24,112 nucleotides of DNA from an uncultured Clostridia bacterium (GTDB taxonomy: Bacteria; Bacillota_A; Clostridia; TANB77; CAG-508): assembly GCA_944390995.1 (NCBI GenBank), contig CALXSA010000017.1, positions 1 to 24,112 on the forward strand, read 5' to 3'. The position numbers and the translations under genes were made by a program. The notes under the pieces were generated by a model that saw nothing but the letters and a program-made list of their open reading frames with translations, did not search any database and was not told the DNA's origin. Shown piece by piece: positions 13,646 through 20,452 of the stretch. Numbering within the stretch: position 1 is the first letter of the stretch; each line of letters starts with the position of its first letter.

Positions 13646-13770
13646 GCTTGTTGATGGTCAATCTTTGCATAGCCAAGGTCTTCATACTGGTTGTGCTTTA
13701 TCTGCGCCTCTGCCTGCTCCAATGTTATTTCATTATTTTTAAGCTTCTCCAATATCTGTTTGATTTCCAT
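13609..13770 (-). pseudogene. larB: larB, N-terminal remnant
   Basis: A 53-codon frame starts at ATG 13770, ten bases after AGGAGG. It reads MEIKQILEKLKNNEITLEQA and then YEDLGYAKIDHQ, the N-terminus of LarB, the nicotinic-acid-adenine-dinucleotide carboxylase/hydrolase of nickel-pincer cofactor synthesis. After about residue 40 the homology stops and the frame runs as nonsense into larC text, ending TGA at 13609. A single deletion joining larB codon about 40 to the last third of larC explains it. The expression signals remain, so a short peptide may still be made. Confidence 0.65.
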
Positions 13771-13802
13771 CTTGTCTATCCTCCTTCCTCCTATCTTATA
13801 TC

Positions 13803-13822
13803 ACTTAAAGTTTGCTTTAAGT
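13803..13822 (-). promoter_or_regulatory. Palindrome upstream of larB remnant
   Basis: ACTTAAAG-tttg-CTTTAAGT, eight-base perfect arms. On the minus strand it sits between TTGACT and a TATAAG-like box, so it could be an operator for the lar unit; it could equally act as the end of cadA transcripts, 27 bp beyond the cadA stop. Confidence 0.35.
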
Positions 13823-13848
13823 CAAGAGGTCAATTCATTTTTTTCGAA

Positions 13849-15696
13849 CTATTTAATATTCTTAACTCTCAAGACTCTTAGCGCGTTAAGTATTGCAATA
13901 ACCGAAACGCCAACATCTGCGAATACGGCTTGCCACATGCTCGATAGACCAAGTGCAGTTAGTACTAAAACTAAGACTTTGACGCCTATTGCAAACACAA
14001 TGTTCTCTTTTACTATTCGCATTGTTTTTTTAGATAACTTCATTGCACTAATTATTTTTGAAGGTTGGTCTGTCATAATTACAATGTCAGCTGCTTCAAT
14101 AGCACTATCCGCTCCTAAGCCTCCCATGGCAATTCCAATGTCTGCCATTGCAAGTACTGGCGCGTCGTTTATTCCATCTCCAACAAATGCCAACTTTCCT
14201 TTTTCAGAACATGTTTTTAGCAATTCTTCTACTTTTTCTACTTTGCCGTCTGGCAATAACTCTGTATAAACCTTATCAATTCCTACCTCTTTTGCAACTG
14301 CTTCGCCTATATTTTTTCTGTCTCCTGTAAGCATTACAGTTTGTTTTATATTGTTTTTCTTTAATTCTTCTATAGTTCTCTTTGCATCTTCTTTTATTTT
14401 ATCTGCGATTACAATGTGGCCTACATATTTTCCGTCTATTGCTACATATACAACACTTCCAATATGCGTGCATTTCTCAAACTCAATGCCTTTTTCATTC
14501 ATTAATTTTTCATTTCCGGCAAGTACATTTTTGTCACCAATTTTTGCCTCAATTCCCTTTCCAGAAATTTCTTGTGAATCTATAATTTCTTTTTCATCTA
14601 TCGTGTTGTTATATGCCTTCTTAATTGATTTAGAAATTGGATGGTTCGAAAAATGCTCTGCATATGCTGCTATTTTTAACAATTCCTCTTTGCCAATTCC
14701 AACTGGTTCAATATTTTGTACTTCAAATACCCCTTCTGTAATTGTCCCTGTTTTGTCAAATGCCATTATTTCTGCATTTGATAATGCCTCCAAATAGTTG
14801 CTACCTTTTACAAGCACTCCCATTTTCGATGCTCCACCAATTCCACCGAAAAAACTTAAAGGTATTGAAATTACTAGTGCACATGGGCAAGACACAACTA
14901 AGAATGATAATGCTCTATATAGCCAGTCTTGGAAACTTGCGCCTTCTACAATTAGAGGTGGCACTATTGCAAGTACTACTGCTATAAGCACTACAATTGG
15001 TGTATAGTATGCTGCAAATTTTGTAATGAAGTTTTCAGATTTCGCTTTTTTGCTGCTAGCATTCTCTACTAAGTCTAGTATCCTGCTTACTGTTGACTCT
15101 CCAAATTCTTTTGTCACTTCCATTTTTATCGTTCCGCTTAAATTAATGCAACCACTAAATACTGTATCGCCTTTTCCAGCATCTCTTGGTACAGACTCAC
15201 CAGTTAATGCTTTTGTATCTAATGTAGTCTTTCCTTCTGTAACTACTCCATCTAGTGGAACTTTTTCACCCGGTTTTATAACTATAGTATCTCCAATTTT
15301 CACTTCTTCTGGGCTTACTTTTTTCTCTTTTCCGTCTTCAAATAAATTTGCGTAGTCTGGTCTAATATCCATTAAACTAGCAATGGACTTTCTAGATTTA
15401 TCCACTGCATAGTCTTGGAATAACTCTCCCACTTGATAAAACAGCATAACTGCCACTGCCTCAGGAGATTCGCCAATCGCAAATGCTCCTAGGGTTGCAA
15501 CTGACATCAAAAAGTTTTCGTCAAAAACTTTACCTCTAAAAATATTTTTTACTGCCTTTATTAAAATTTCAAAACCCACAATAAGGTAGCTGACAATAAA
15601 AATGCCATTATTTATCCAATCATTTTGAAAGTCTACTGCCATCGCAACTACAAATAGTATAAGTGCAATTATTATTTTTATTAGCTCTTTTTTCAT
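13849..15696 (-). CDS. cadA: Heavy-metal P1B-type ATPase, Cd/Zn/Pb exporter
   Basis: Membrane pump that exports Zn2+, Cd2+ or Pb2+ at the cost of ATP. The 615-residue protein has paired N-terminal helices (about 8-45), actuator TGES (165-168), the metal-site CPC (270-272, in SCPCALVISIPL), phosphorylation DKTGT (Asp314), the HP motif (352-353), TGDR (457-460), GDGINDAP (506-513) and a last-helix DVGVS typical of the P1B-2 (Zn/Cd/Pb) group. It lacks an N-terminal heavy-metal-associated domain, which shortens it relative to classical CadA and is common in Clostridia. It is the second gene after cadC (19-bp gap) and is expected to be induced by the metals CadC senses. Confidence 0.93.
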   Translation of the reverse strand: MKKELIKIIIALILFVVAMAVDFQNDWINNGIFIVSYLIVGFEILIKAVKNIFRGKVFDENFLMSVATLGAFAIGESPEAVAVMLFYQVGELFQDYAVDKSRKSIASLMDIRPDYANLFEDGKEKKVSPEEVKIGDTIVIKPGEKVPLDGVVTEGKTTLDTKALTGESVPRDAGKGDTVFSGCINLSGTIKMEVTKEFGESTVSRILDLVENASSKKAKSENFITKFAAYYTPIVVLIAVVLAIVPPLIVEGASFQDWLYRALSFLVVSCPCALVISIPLSFFGGIGGASKMGVLVKGSNYLEALSNAEIMAFDKTGTITEGVFEVQNIEPVGIGKEELLKIAAYAEHFSNHPISKSIKKAYNNTIDEKEIIDSQEISGKGIEAKIGDKNVLAGNEKLMNEKGIEFEKCTHIGSVVYVAIDGKYVGHIVIADKIKEDAKRTIEELKKNNIKQTVMLTGDRKNIGEAVAKEVGIDKVYTELLPDGKVEKVEELLKTCSEKGKLAFVGDGINDAPVLAMADIGIAMGGLGADSAIEAADIVIMTDQPSKIISAMKLSKKTMRIVKENIVFAIGVKVLVLVLTALGLSSMWQAVFADVGVSVIAILNALRVLRVKNIK

Positions 15697-15715
15697 AAAC
15701 TCACATTCCTTTCAT

Positions 15716-16078
15716 TTATTTTTTGTGTTCAATGTGCGCAAAACCCACCTCAAACACCTGCTTTACATGCTCATCATCAAGCATATAATACACTTCTTTT
15801 CCTTCTCTCCTGCATTTTACAATGCCCATTCTTCGTAACGTTCCTAACTGATGTGATATTGAAGACTTACTCATTCCCAGTACATTTGCTATATCGCATA
15901 CACACATTTCGTTTTCATCTAATGCAAATAGAATTTTAGTCCTTGTGGTATCACCAATAATTTTAAAAAATTCTGCTAACTTATTAAAAACATCTTGTTC
16001 CGGCATTTTCGCTAGTGTTCTTTTTACTACATCTTCATGAATAATATTGCAATCACATATAAATTCATTTTTTGACAT
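15716..16078 (-). CDS. cadC: ArsR/SmtB-family metal sensor repressor, CadC type
   Basis: Dimeric winged-helix repressor that leaves DNA when it binds Cd2+, Pb2+ or Zn2+. The 120-residue protein has the CadC metal site: Cys8 and Cys10 at the N-terminus and Cys59 and Cys61 in the recognition-domain motif MCVCDIA. A second, dimer-interface zinc site is suggested by Asp101, His103, His115 and His118. The DNA-reading helix is MSKSSISHQLGTLRRMGIV. AGGAGG stands eight to nine bases before the ATG. Two matching palindromes overlap its promoter, so it should repress itself and cadA. Confidence 0.92.
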   Translation of the reverse strand: MSKNEFICDCNIIHEDVVKRTLAKMPEQDVFNKLAEFFKIIGDTTRTKILFALDENEMCVCDIANVLGMSKSSISHQLGTLRRMGIVKCRREGKEVYYMLDDEHVKQVFEVGFAHIEHKK

Positions 16079-16136
16079 CTGAAGTTCCTCCTTTTTAGAC
16101 CTATTTATTCACTTTAAAAATAGTTTTTAAAGTTTT

Positions 16137-16193
16137 AGTTGAATATTTATTCAACTTTACTATATTATAGTTGAATGTACGTTCAATTGTCAA
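16137..16193 (-). promoter_or_regulatory. cadC-cadA promoter with two operator palindromes
   Basis: On the minus strand TTGACA (16193-16188), 18 bp, TATAAT (16169-16164). One operator-like dyad (16169-16188, AgTTGAA...TTCAAtT) fills the spacer; a second, perfect one (16137-16156, AGTTGAATA-TT-TATTCAACT) lies just after the start of transcription. Both fit the ArsR/SmtB TGAA...TTCA pattern, so CadC should block RNA polymerase. Confidence 0.8.
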
Positions 16194-16244
16194 TAGTTTT
16201 TTTAAAGAATTTTCCAAATATTTTTTCCCTGCACGCAAAAATAT

Positions 16245-16286
16245 CTCCTAAGTTGACTTTGTTTATTTACTCTGTCTACTTAAGAG
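16245..16286 (-). terminator. Terminator of the acyl-CoA ligase gene
   Basis: On the minus strand CTCTTAAGTAGAC, a 16-base loop, GTCAACTTAGGAG, then ATATTTTTG. The 13-base arms pair at 11 positions. It begins 29 bp beyond the stop codon. Confidence 0.5.
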
Positions 16287-16314
16287 GTATCATCACATTT
16301 TTTTATTTTTAGTT

Positions 16315-18015
16315 CTATTTCTCTATTACTTCCAAGTTTGCTTGTCTTTTTATCTTTCCTGTTGTTGTCTTAATTAGAGGCTCATCAGAAATTAGCATTC
16401 CTCTTATCGCCTTATATTTTGGCATTATTGCATTTATATCTTTTATTTTGTCTGACAAGACTTTGCGTATTTCCTCGTCTGTTTCTACTTTGTATGCCTC
16501 TTTCATAATATCTCTGTCAAATATTATTTTAACATTTATTTTTATATCTTCCTTGTCATCAGATTGCTGTTTTCCAAAAATGAAAGATTCCTTTACCCCT
16601 TCAATTTTATTTACTAAGTTTTCCATCTCCTCTGGAAAAATATTCTTTCCATTCTTCAAAACAATAACGCTTTTCTTTCTTCCGCAAATAAATATGTATC
16701 CATCTTCATCAATTTTTGCCAAATCACCAGTTGCAAGCCAGCCATCATTAAGTACTTCATCTGTTGCTTTTTTATCTTCATAATATCCAAGCATAACATT
16801 TGGTCCCTTTATCATAAGTTCTCCCATACCTTCTTCGTTTGGGTCTTCTATTCTTGCTTGCACATGAGGTAATGCTTTTCCAATTGAACCTACTCTAAAT
16901 TCAGTATTAGTCTCACAGCCCACTACAGGTGAACTCTCTGTTAGTCCATATCCTTGGCATAAATTAAGTCCCCAATCTCTAAACGCATTCTCTACCTCTG
17001 GTGCTAAAGCCGCAGCCCCACTAATAAATAGACGTATACAACCACCAAATATATTGTGAATATCTTTAAATATTTCTTTCTTCTCAGCCATTGTCTTGTT
17101 TCTATTAGCTTCCATTAATTTTTGAACTGCTTCTAATTTTCCTTGTTTTTCTAGTCCTTTTAAAATTGTTTTATACATATTTTCATAAATTGCTGGAACA
17201 AAACAAGCAAAAGTAATTTTGTATTCATTCAAGTTTTCTACTATATGTCTAATTCCTTCGCAGTAAAATCTTTCTGCACCTATGTATAATGAATATAACA
17301 TACCAGTTGTGCATTCAAACACGTGATGCAATGGTAAAAATGATAAAATTCTATCATTTGAATCAACATCTAATATAGACGCAAAATCCATTACATTAGA
17401 AACTAAATTCCTATGGCATAGTGCTACAACTTTTGATTTAGATGTAGTACCAGAAGTAAATAACATGATCTGCATTTCTTCTGGGTCTATCTTAGCGTCT
17501 AAAAATTCTCTGTTGCCCTGCTCTACTAATTTTTTTCCTGTTTCAATTAATTCTTTCTGAGAATAAACGCCCTCAATATTTCCTTCTAAGTCCATTGAAA
17601 TTAAATGCTTTAGCTTGTTTTTCTCACTATATTTTATTTTTTCAACAATTTCCTGATACTTTTGTGAATAGAAAATTGCCTCAACCTCAGACCTCTCAAC
17701 AACTTCCTCTAATTCATTTGCTGGCAAAGATTTATCAATAGGGACTACAGTTCCAGTACCACAAACAATAGACATATATGCAAGCTCCCATTCATATCTA
17801 TTCTCTCCGATAACTGCAATTCTTTTGTCCTTTAGCCCCAGGTCAATCAATGCTGTTCCAAGATAATTAATCATATCTCTTATTTCTTTATGTGTGTATG
17901 TTTTGCGTTCTCCATCGCCCGTTTTTATTGTGTATCCAGGTCTATCTCCATAAAGTTCTCCTGTTTTGTTTAGCATATCTTTTAAATCTGTAACTTTTAA
18001 TACTTCTTTGTTCAT
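16315..18015 (-). CDS. Long-chain acyl-CoA synthetase (AMP-forming), FadD-like
   Basis: Adenylate-forming ligase activating fatty acids to acyl-CoA via acyl-AMP. The 566-residue protein shows the P-loop-like FTSGTTSKSK (186-195), LPLHHVFE (227-234), GYGLTESSP (355-363), TGDL (429-432), the hinge region GRKKSVIVLKNG (445-456) and the C-terminal catalytic lysine in TTTGKIKRQ (Lys554). No transmembrane segment is obvious; peripheral membrane association is usual. GGAGG before the ATG supports the start. It is a single-gene unit. An operator-like palindrome at its predicted start of transcription suggests control by a fatty-acid-responsive repressor, inferred only. In an anaerobe it may serve uptake of exogenous fatty acids. 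Confidence 0.88.
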   Translation of the reverse strand: MNKEVLKVTDLKDMLNKTGELYGDRPGYTIKTGDGERKTYTHKEIRDMINYLGTALIDLGLKDKRIAVIGENRYEWELAYMSIVCGTGTVVPIDKSLPANELEEVVERSEVEAIFYSQKYQEIVEKIKYSEKNKLKHLISMDLEGNIEGVYSQKELIETGKKLVEQGNREFLDAKIDPEEMQIMLFTSGTTSKSKVVALCHRNLVSNVMDFASILDVDSNDRILSFLPLHHVFECTTGMLYSLYIGAERFYCEGIRHIVENLNEYKITFACFVPAIYENMYKTILKGLEKQGKLEAVQKLMEANRNKTMAEKKEIFKDIHNIFGGCIRLFISGAAALAPEVENAFRDWGLNLCQGYGLTESSPVVGCETNTEFRVGSIGKALPHVQARIEDPNEEGMGELMIKGPNVMLGYYEDKKATDEVLNDGWLATGDLAKIDEDGYIFICGRKKSVIVLKNGKNIFPEEMENLVNKIEGVKESFIFGKQQSDDKEDIKINVKIIFDRDIMKEAYKVETDEEIRKVLSDKIKDINAIMPKYKAIRGMLISDEPLIKTTTGKIKRQANLEVIEK

Positions 18016-18048
18016 TTTCTTTCCTCCGTTTTTTATAGTAATTGTATA

Positions 18049-18082
18049 TTAAGGTTGTATTTACCTTAAGCACACAATTATA
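18049..18082 (-). promoter_or_regulatory. Promoter with operator-like palindrome for acyl-CoA ligase
   Basis: On the minus strand TATAAT (18082-18077) is followed after seven bases by TTAAGGT-aaataca-ACCTTAA (18069-18049), perfect seven-base arms at about +1 to +21. The -35 is poor (TTTTTG at 16 bp). Placement suits a repressor site; no known regulator consensus is claimed. Confidence 0.5.
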
Positions 18083-18127
18083 TTATTCTACATTTGTACA
18101 AAAATTCCTATGTATTCGACTTATTGT

Positions 18128-18658
18128 TCAGTATGTTATAACTTTGCAAAAACAGGATAGAGATTTAAAGCCATTTATTGATGAAAGAGTAAATACACCT
18201 GACATATCACCTGTACTCATATCATACACTCCTGTTTCGTTTCCTGTAGTACTAGCTTGTGGGCCATTGCCTACATTATATGCATCTGTTTGACTTTCAG
18301 ATGATGCAATTGCATTACTACCTGCTCCACTCGTCTTGTATTGGAATGTGTAGGTTGGGCTATCCTTCATTCCACTTTCATTATCGTTTGCCTGTGCGGT
18401 AACAGTTATACTATTTGTACTCGGTGAGCCTTGTGCAGTTACTGTTACTGTTGGGTCTGTTGTATCTTGTATATCAAATTCTGCCTCTGGGCCATATGTT
18501 GTCTGGCTTGCATTCGTTAAGCAAGCTGTTACTTTATCTCCATGGCTTAAGCCTGTAATGCCTGTGCCATTATATTCTTGCCAACTTCCTTGTCCATTTA
18601 TTTTATACACAAATGTAACAAAAATGTAATATTTCTGTAATGTTTTTGTAGTATTCAC
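18128..18658 (-). pseudogene. Surface-protein fragment with Ig/FN3-like repeat
   Basis: It reads YKINGQGSWQEYNGTGITGL, HGDKVTACLTNASQTTYGPE, DTTDPTVTVTAQGSPSTNSI and DNESGMKDSPTYTFQYKTSG, the style of beta-sandwich repeats in large Clostridia surface proteins. It has no signal peptide, ribosome binding site or anchor. The frame opens with GTG directly after the recN stop, through AT-rich DNA holding a WalR-like repeat, and ends in unrelated-looking text. Composition is GC-richer (about 42% in a sampled 60-bp line) than flanking genes. It is best read as an internal piece of a large gene stranded by rearrangement. Confidence 0.6.
18614..18652 (+). promoter_or_regulatory. Four WalR-like half-sites at 11-bp period
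   Basis: TGTAAC (18614), TGTAAT (18625), TGTAAT (18636) and TGTAGT (18647), each separated by five bases. WalR of the WalRK cell-wall system binds TGTWAH-N5-TGTWAH, so two to three units match well. The plus-strand orientation points at the 3' end of recN, not at a gene, so any target gene has been lost or moved. Confidence 0.45.
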
Positions 18659-20287
18659 CTATGCGCCTTTTCTAAGTTCTCTTGCGTGCGCCATAGATAT
18701 GTCTGTAATGTCTCCTGATGAAATTCGCGCTATTTCTCTTATTGTTTCTAGCTCAGATAATAACTTTATGTTGGTATATGTTTTATCGTCTTTTACTTCT
18801 TTTTTTATAAAATAGTTGTATTCGCCTTTTGCTGCAATTGAGGCAGAGTGAGTTACAACCATTACTTGATGGTTTTTGGAAATTGTTTTTAACTTCTCGC
18901 CAACAGCTCTTGCGGCTTTTCCACTAATTCCTGTGTCTATCTCATCAAACACTAGAGTAAGCACTTTGTCTACATCTGCTAGAACTGTCTTTATTGCAAG
19001 CATTATTCTTGACATTTCTCCGCCTGATGCAATTTTAGAAAGCTCTTTTTCTTCTTCTCCTTTATTTGTGCAAATCATAAATTCTACTTTGTCTAAGCCA
19101 TTCAAATTAAATTTATCGTTTGCTAATTTCTCTACATCAACTCTTAAAACTGCATTGTTCAGTTCCAAGTCTTTTAACTCATTGTTTATTTTTCTTGATA
19201 ATACTTCCGCATATTTATTTCTTAGTACGTTCATCTGTGTGCATAAGTCCACCATTTGCTTTTTTACAATTTCTCTTTCTTGTTTTAGTTTATTGTTTAT
19301 CTCATCCAAATTTTCAATTTCTGAGATTTCTTTTTCCAACTTTTCTTTATATGCCAAAATTTCTTCAATACTATTACCATATTTTCTTTTTAGTGAAAAT
19401 ATTTCATCAAGCCTTGCCTCAACATTATTTCTTTCTTGCTCATCAAAAAAAATATCTTCTTTCATACCAGATATATCTCTTGCAAGTTCTTGTATTTCAT
19501 AATATACATTTTTTAATTCAGAAAGCTTGTCTTGATATACCTCACCACAACTCGAAATCTTTTCTAACGCTCTAATAGAATTAGAAACGCTTTCAATCGC
19601 TTGATTATTAAGGCTTTGGTCTATTATCTCTAGGTTTTCCTGCAATTTTTCTGAATTTTTCATTATATTGTGTTCTTCCTGAAGCTTTATGTCCTCACCT
19701 AATTTCAAATTAGAATTTTCAATTTCCTTTAATTGATAATTTAATAAGTCCAGTCTCCTTTCTTTTTCCTTGTCATCTCCATAATTTTTATCTAACTCTG
19801 TATTAATCTGATTATATCTTTTATAAAGCTCAGCATATTTTTCTTTTATAGTTGCAATGTCTTCACCTATAAAGTCATCCAGATAATTTATATGCTTAGC
19901 TGGGTTTAATAAATTTTGATTGTCTTGTTGCCCATGAATATTTATATTTTCTGCCATAAACTCCTTAAGCTCATTTACAGTAACAAGCCTTCCATTAATT
20001 TTGCAAGAATTTCTACCATTTGAGTACACTTCTCTTGAAACTATTATATTTCCATCAATAGCCTCTGGACTCTCAGGACAAAAAATACTTGCCTCTACAA
20101 ACGAATACTTTTCTCCATTTCTAATCATATCTTTGGAAAATCTGCCACCTGCAATAATTCCAAGTGCCCCTATTATAAGCGTTTTACCCGCACCAGTTTC
20201 TCCTGTAAGAACATTAAAACCTTCATTAAAATCTATTATTAAATCTTCAATTATCCCTATATTTTTAATATGCAATGTAGATACCAT
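18659..20287 (-). CDS. recN: DNA repair protein RecN
   Basis: SMC-like ATPase that acts early at DNA double-strand breaks, holding ends for recombination. The 542-residue length is close to usual. The N-terminal Walker A GETGAGKT is at 29-36, a long coiled coil spans about 150-380, and the C-terminal half carries the signature SGGEMSRIMLAIK (421-433), Walker B LVFDEIDTG (445-453) and the switch histidine VVTHS (about 477-481). The N-terminal NINIHGQQDNQ motif typical of RecN is present. GGGAGG lies six bases before the ATG. It has its own strong promoter with an SOS-like box. The stop is immediately followed by the surface-protein fragment. Confidence 0.94.
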   Translation of the reverse strand: MVSTLHIKNIGIIEDLIIDFNEGFNVLTGETGAGKTLIIGALGIIAGGRFSKDMIRNGEKYSFVEASIFCPESPEAIDGNIIVSREVYSNGRNSCKINGRLVTVNELKEFMAENINIHGQQDNQNLLNPAKHINYLDDFIGEDIATIKEKYAELYKRYNQINTELDKNYGDDKEKERRLDLLNYQLKEIENSNLKLGEDIKLQEEHNIMKNSEKLQENLEIIDQSLNNQAIESVSNSIRALEKISSCGEVYQDKLSELKNVYYEIQELARDISGMKEDIFFDEQERNNVEARLDEIFSLKRKYGNSIEEILAYKEKLEKEISEIENLDEINNKLKQEREIVKKQMVDLCTQMNVLRNKYAEVLSRKINNELKDLELNNAVLRVDVEKLANDKFNLNGLDKVEFMICTNKGEEEKELSKIASGGEMSRIMLAIKTVLADVDKVLTLVFDEIDTGISGKAARAVGEKLKTISKNHQVMVVTHSASIAAKGEYNYFIKKEVKDDKTYTNIKLLSELETIREIARISSGDITDISMAHARELRKGA

Positions 20288-20372
20288 GTGAACCTCCCAA
20301 AAGATATAATATTTTATACTGCTTTAGCTCAGTAGTAATTTAATTATTTTACATTTAAGTAGTCGTTTTATA

Positions 20373-20421
20373 CAAAACATTGTTCGCTTAGCATTATACA
20401 ACCATATGTTCGTTTTGTCAA
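20373..20421 (-). promoter_or_regulatory. recN promoter with SOS (LexA) box candidates
   Basis: On the minus strand TTGACA (20421-20416), 17 bp, TATAAT (20398-20393) is a full consensus. The spacer holds CGAACATATGGTTG (20412-20399), matching 12 of 14 positions of the Gram-positive LexA site CGAACRNRYGTTYC. A poorer CGAAC...GTTTTG (20386-20373) lies 26 bp downstream. LexA binding would block the promoter until DNA damage. Confidence 0.6.
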
Positions 20422-20436
20422 GTAAAAAAATGCAAA

Positions 20437-20452
20437 AATAGGAAAACCTATT
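20437..20452 (-). terminator. Terminator of the 780-residue protein gene
   Basis: On the minus strand AATAGG-tttt-CCTATT overlaps the stop codon (TAG within the stem), followed by TTTGCATTTTTTT. The U-run ends a few bases before the recN -35 box, so termination and the next promoter are packed together. Confidence 0.6.

Noticed and set aside
13691..14269. 192-codon plus-strand frame over cadA and the larB remnant
   Set aside because: It is antisense to the conserved ATPase motifs and has no ribosome binding site or recognisable domain.
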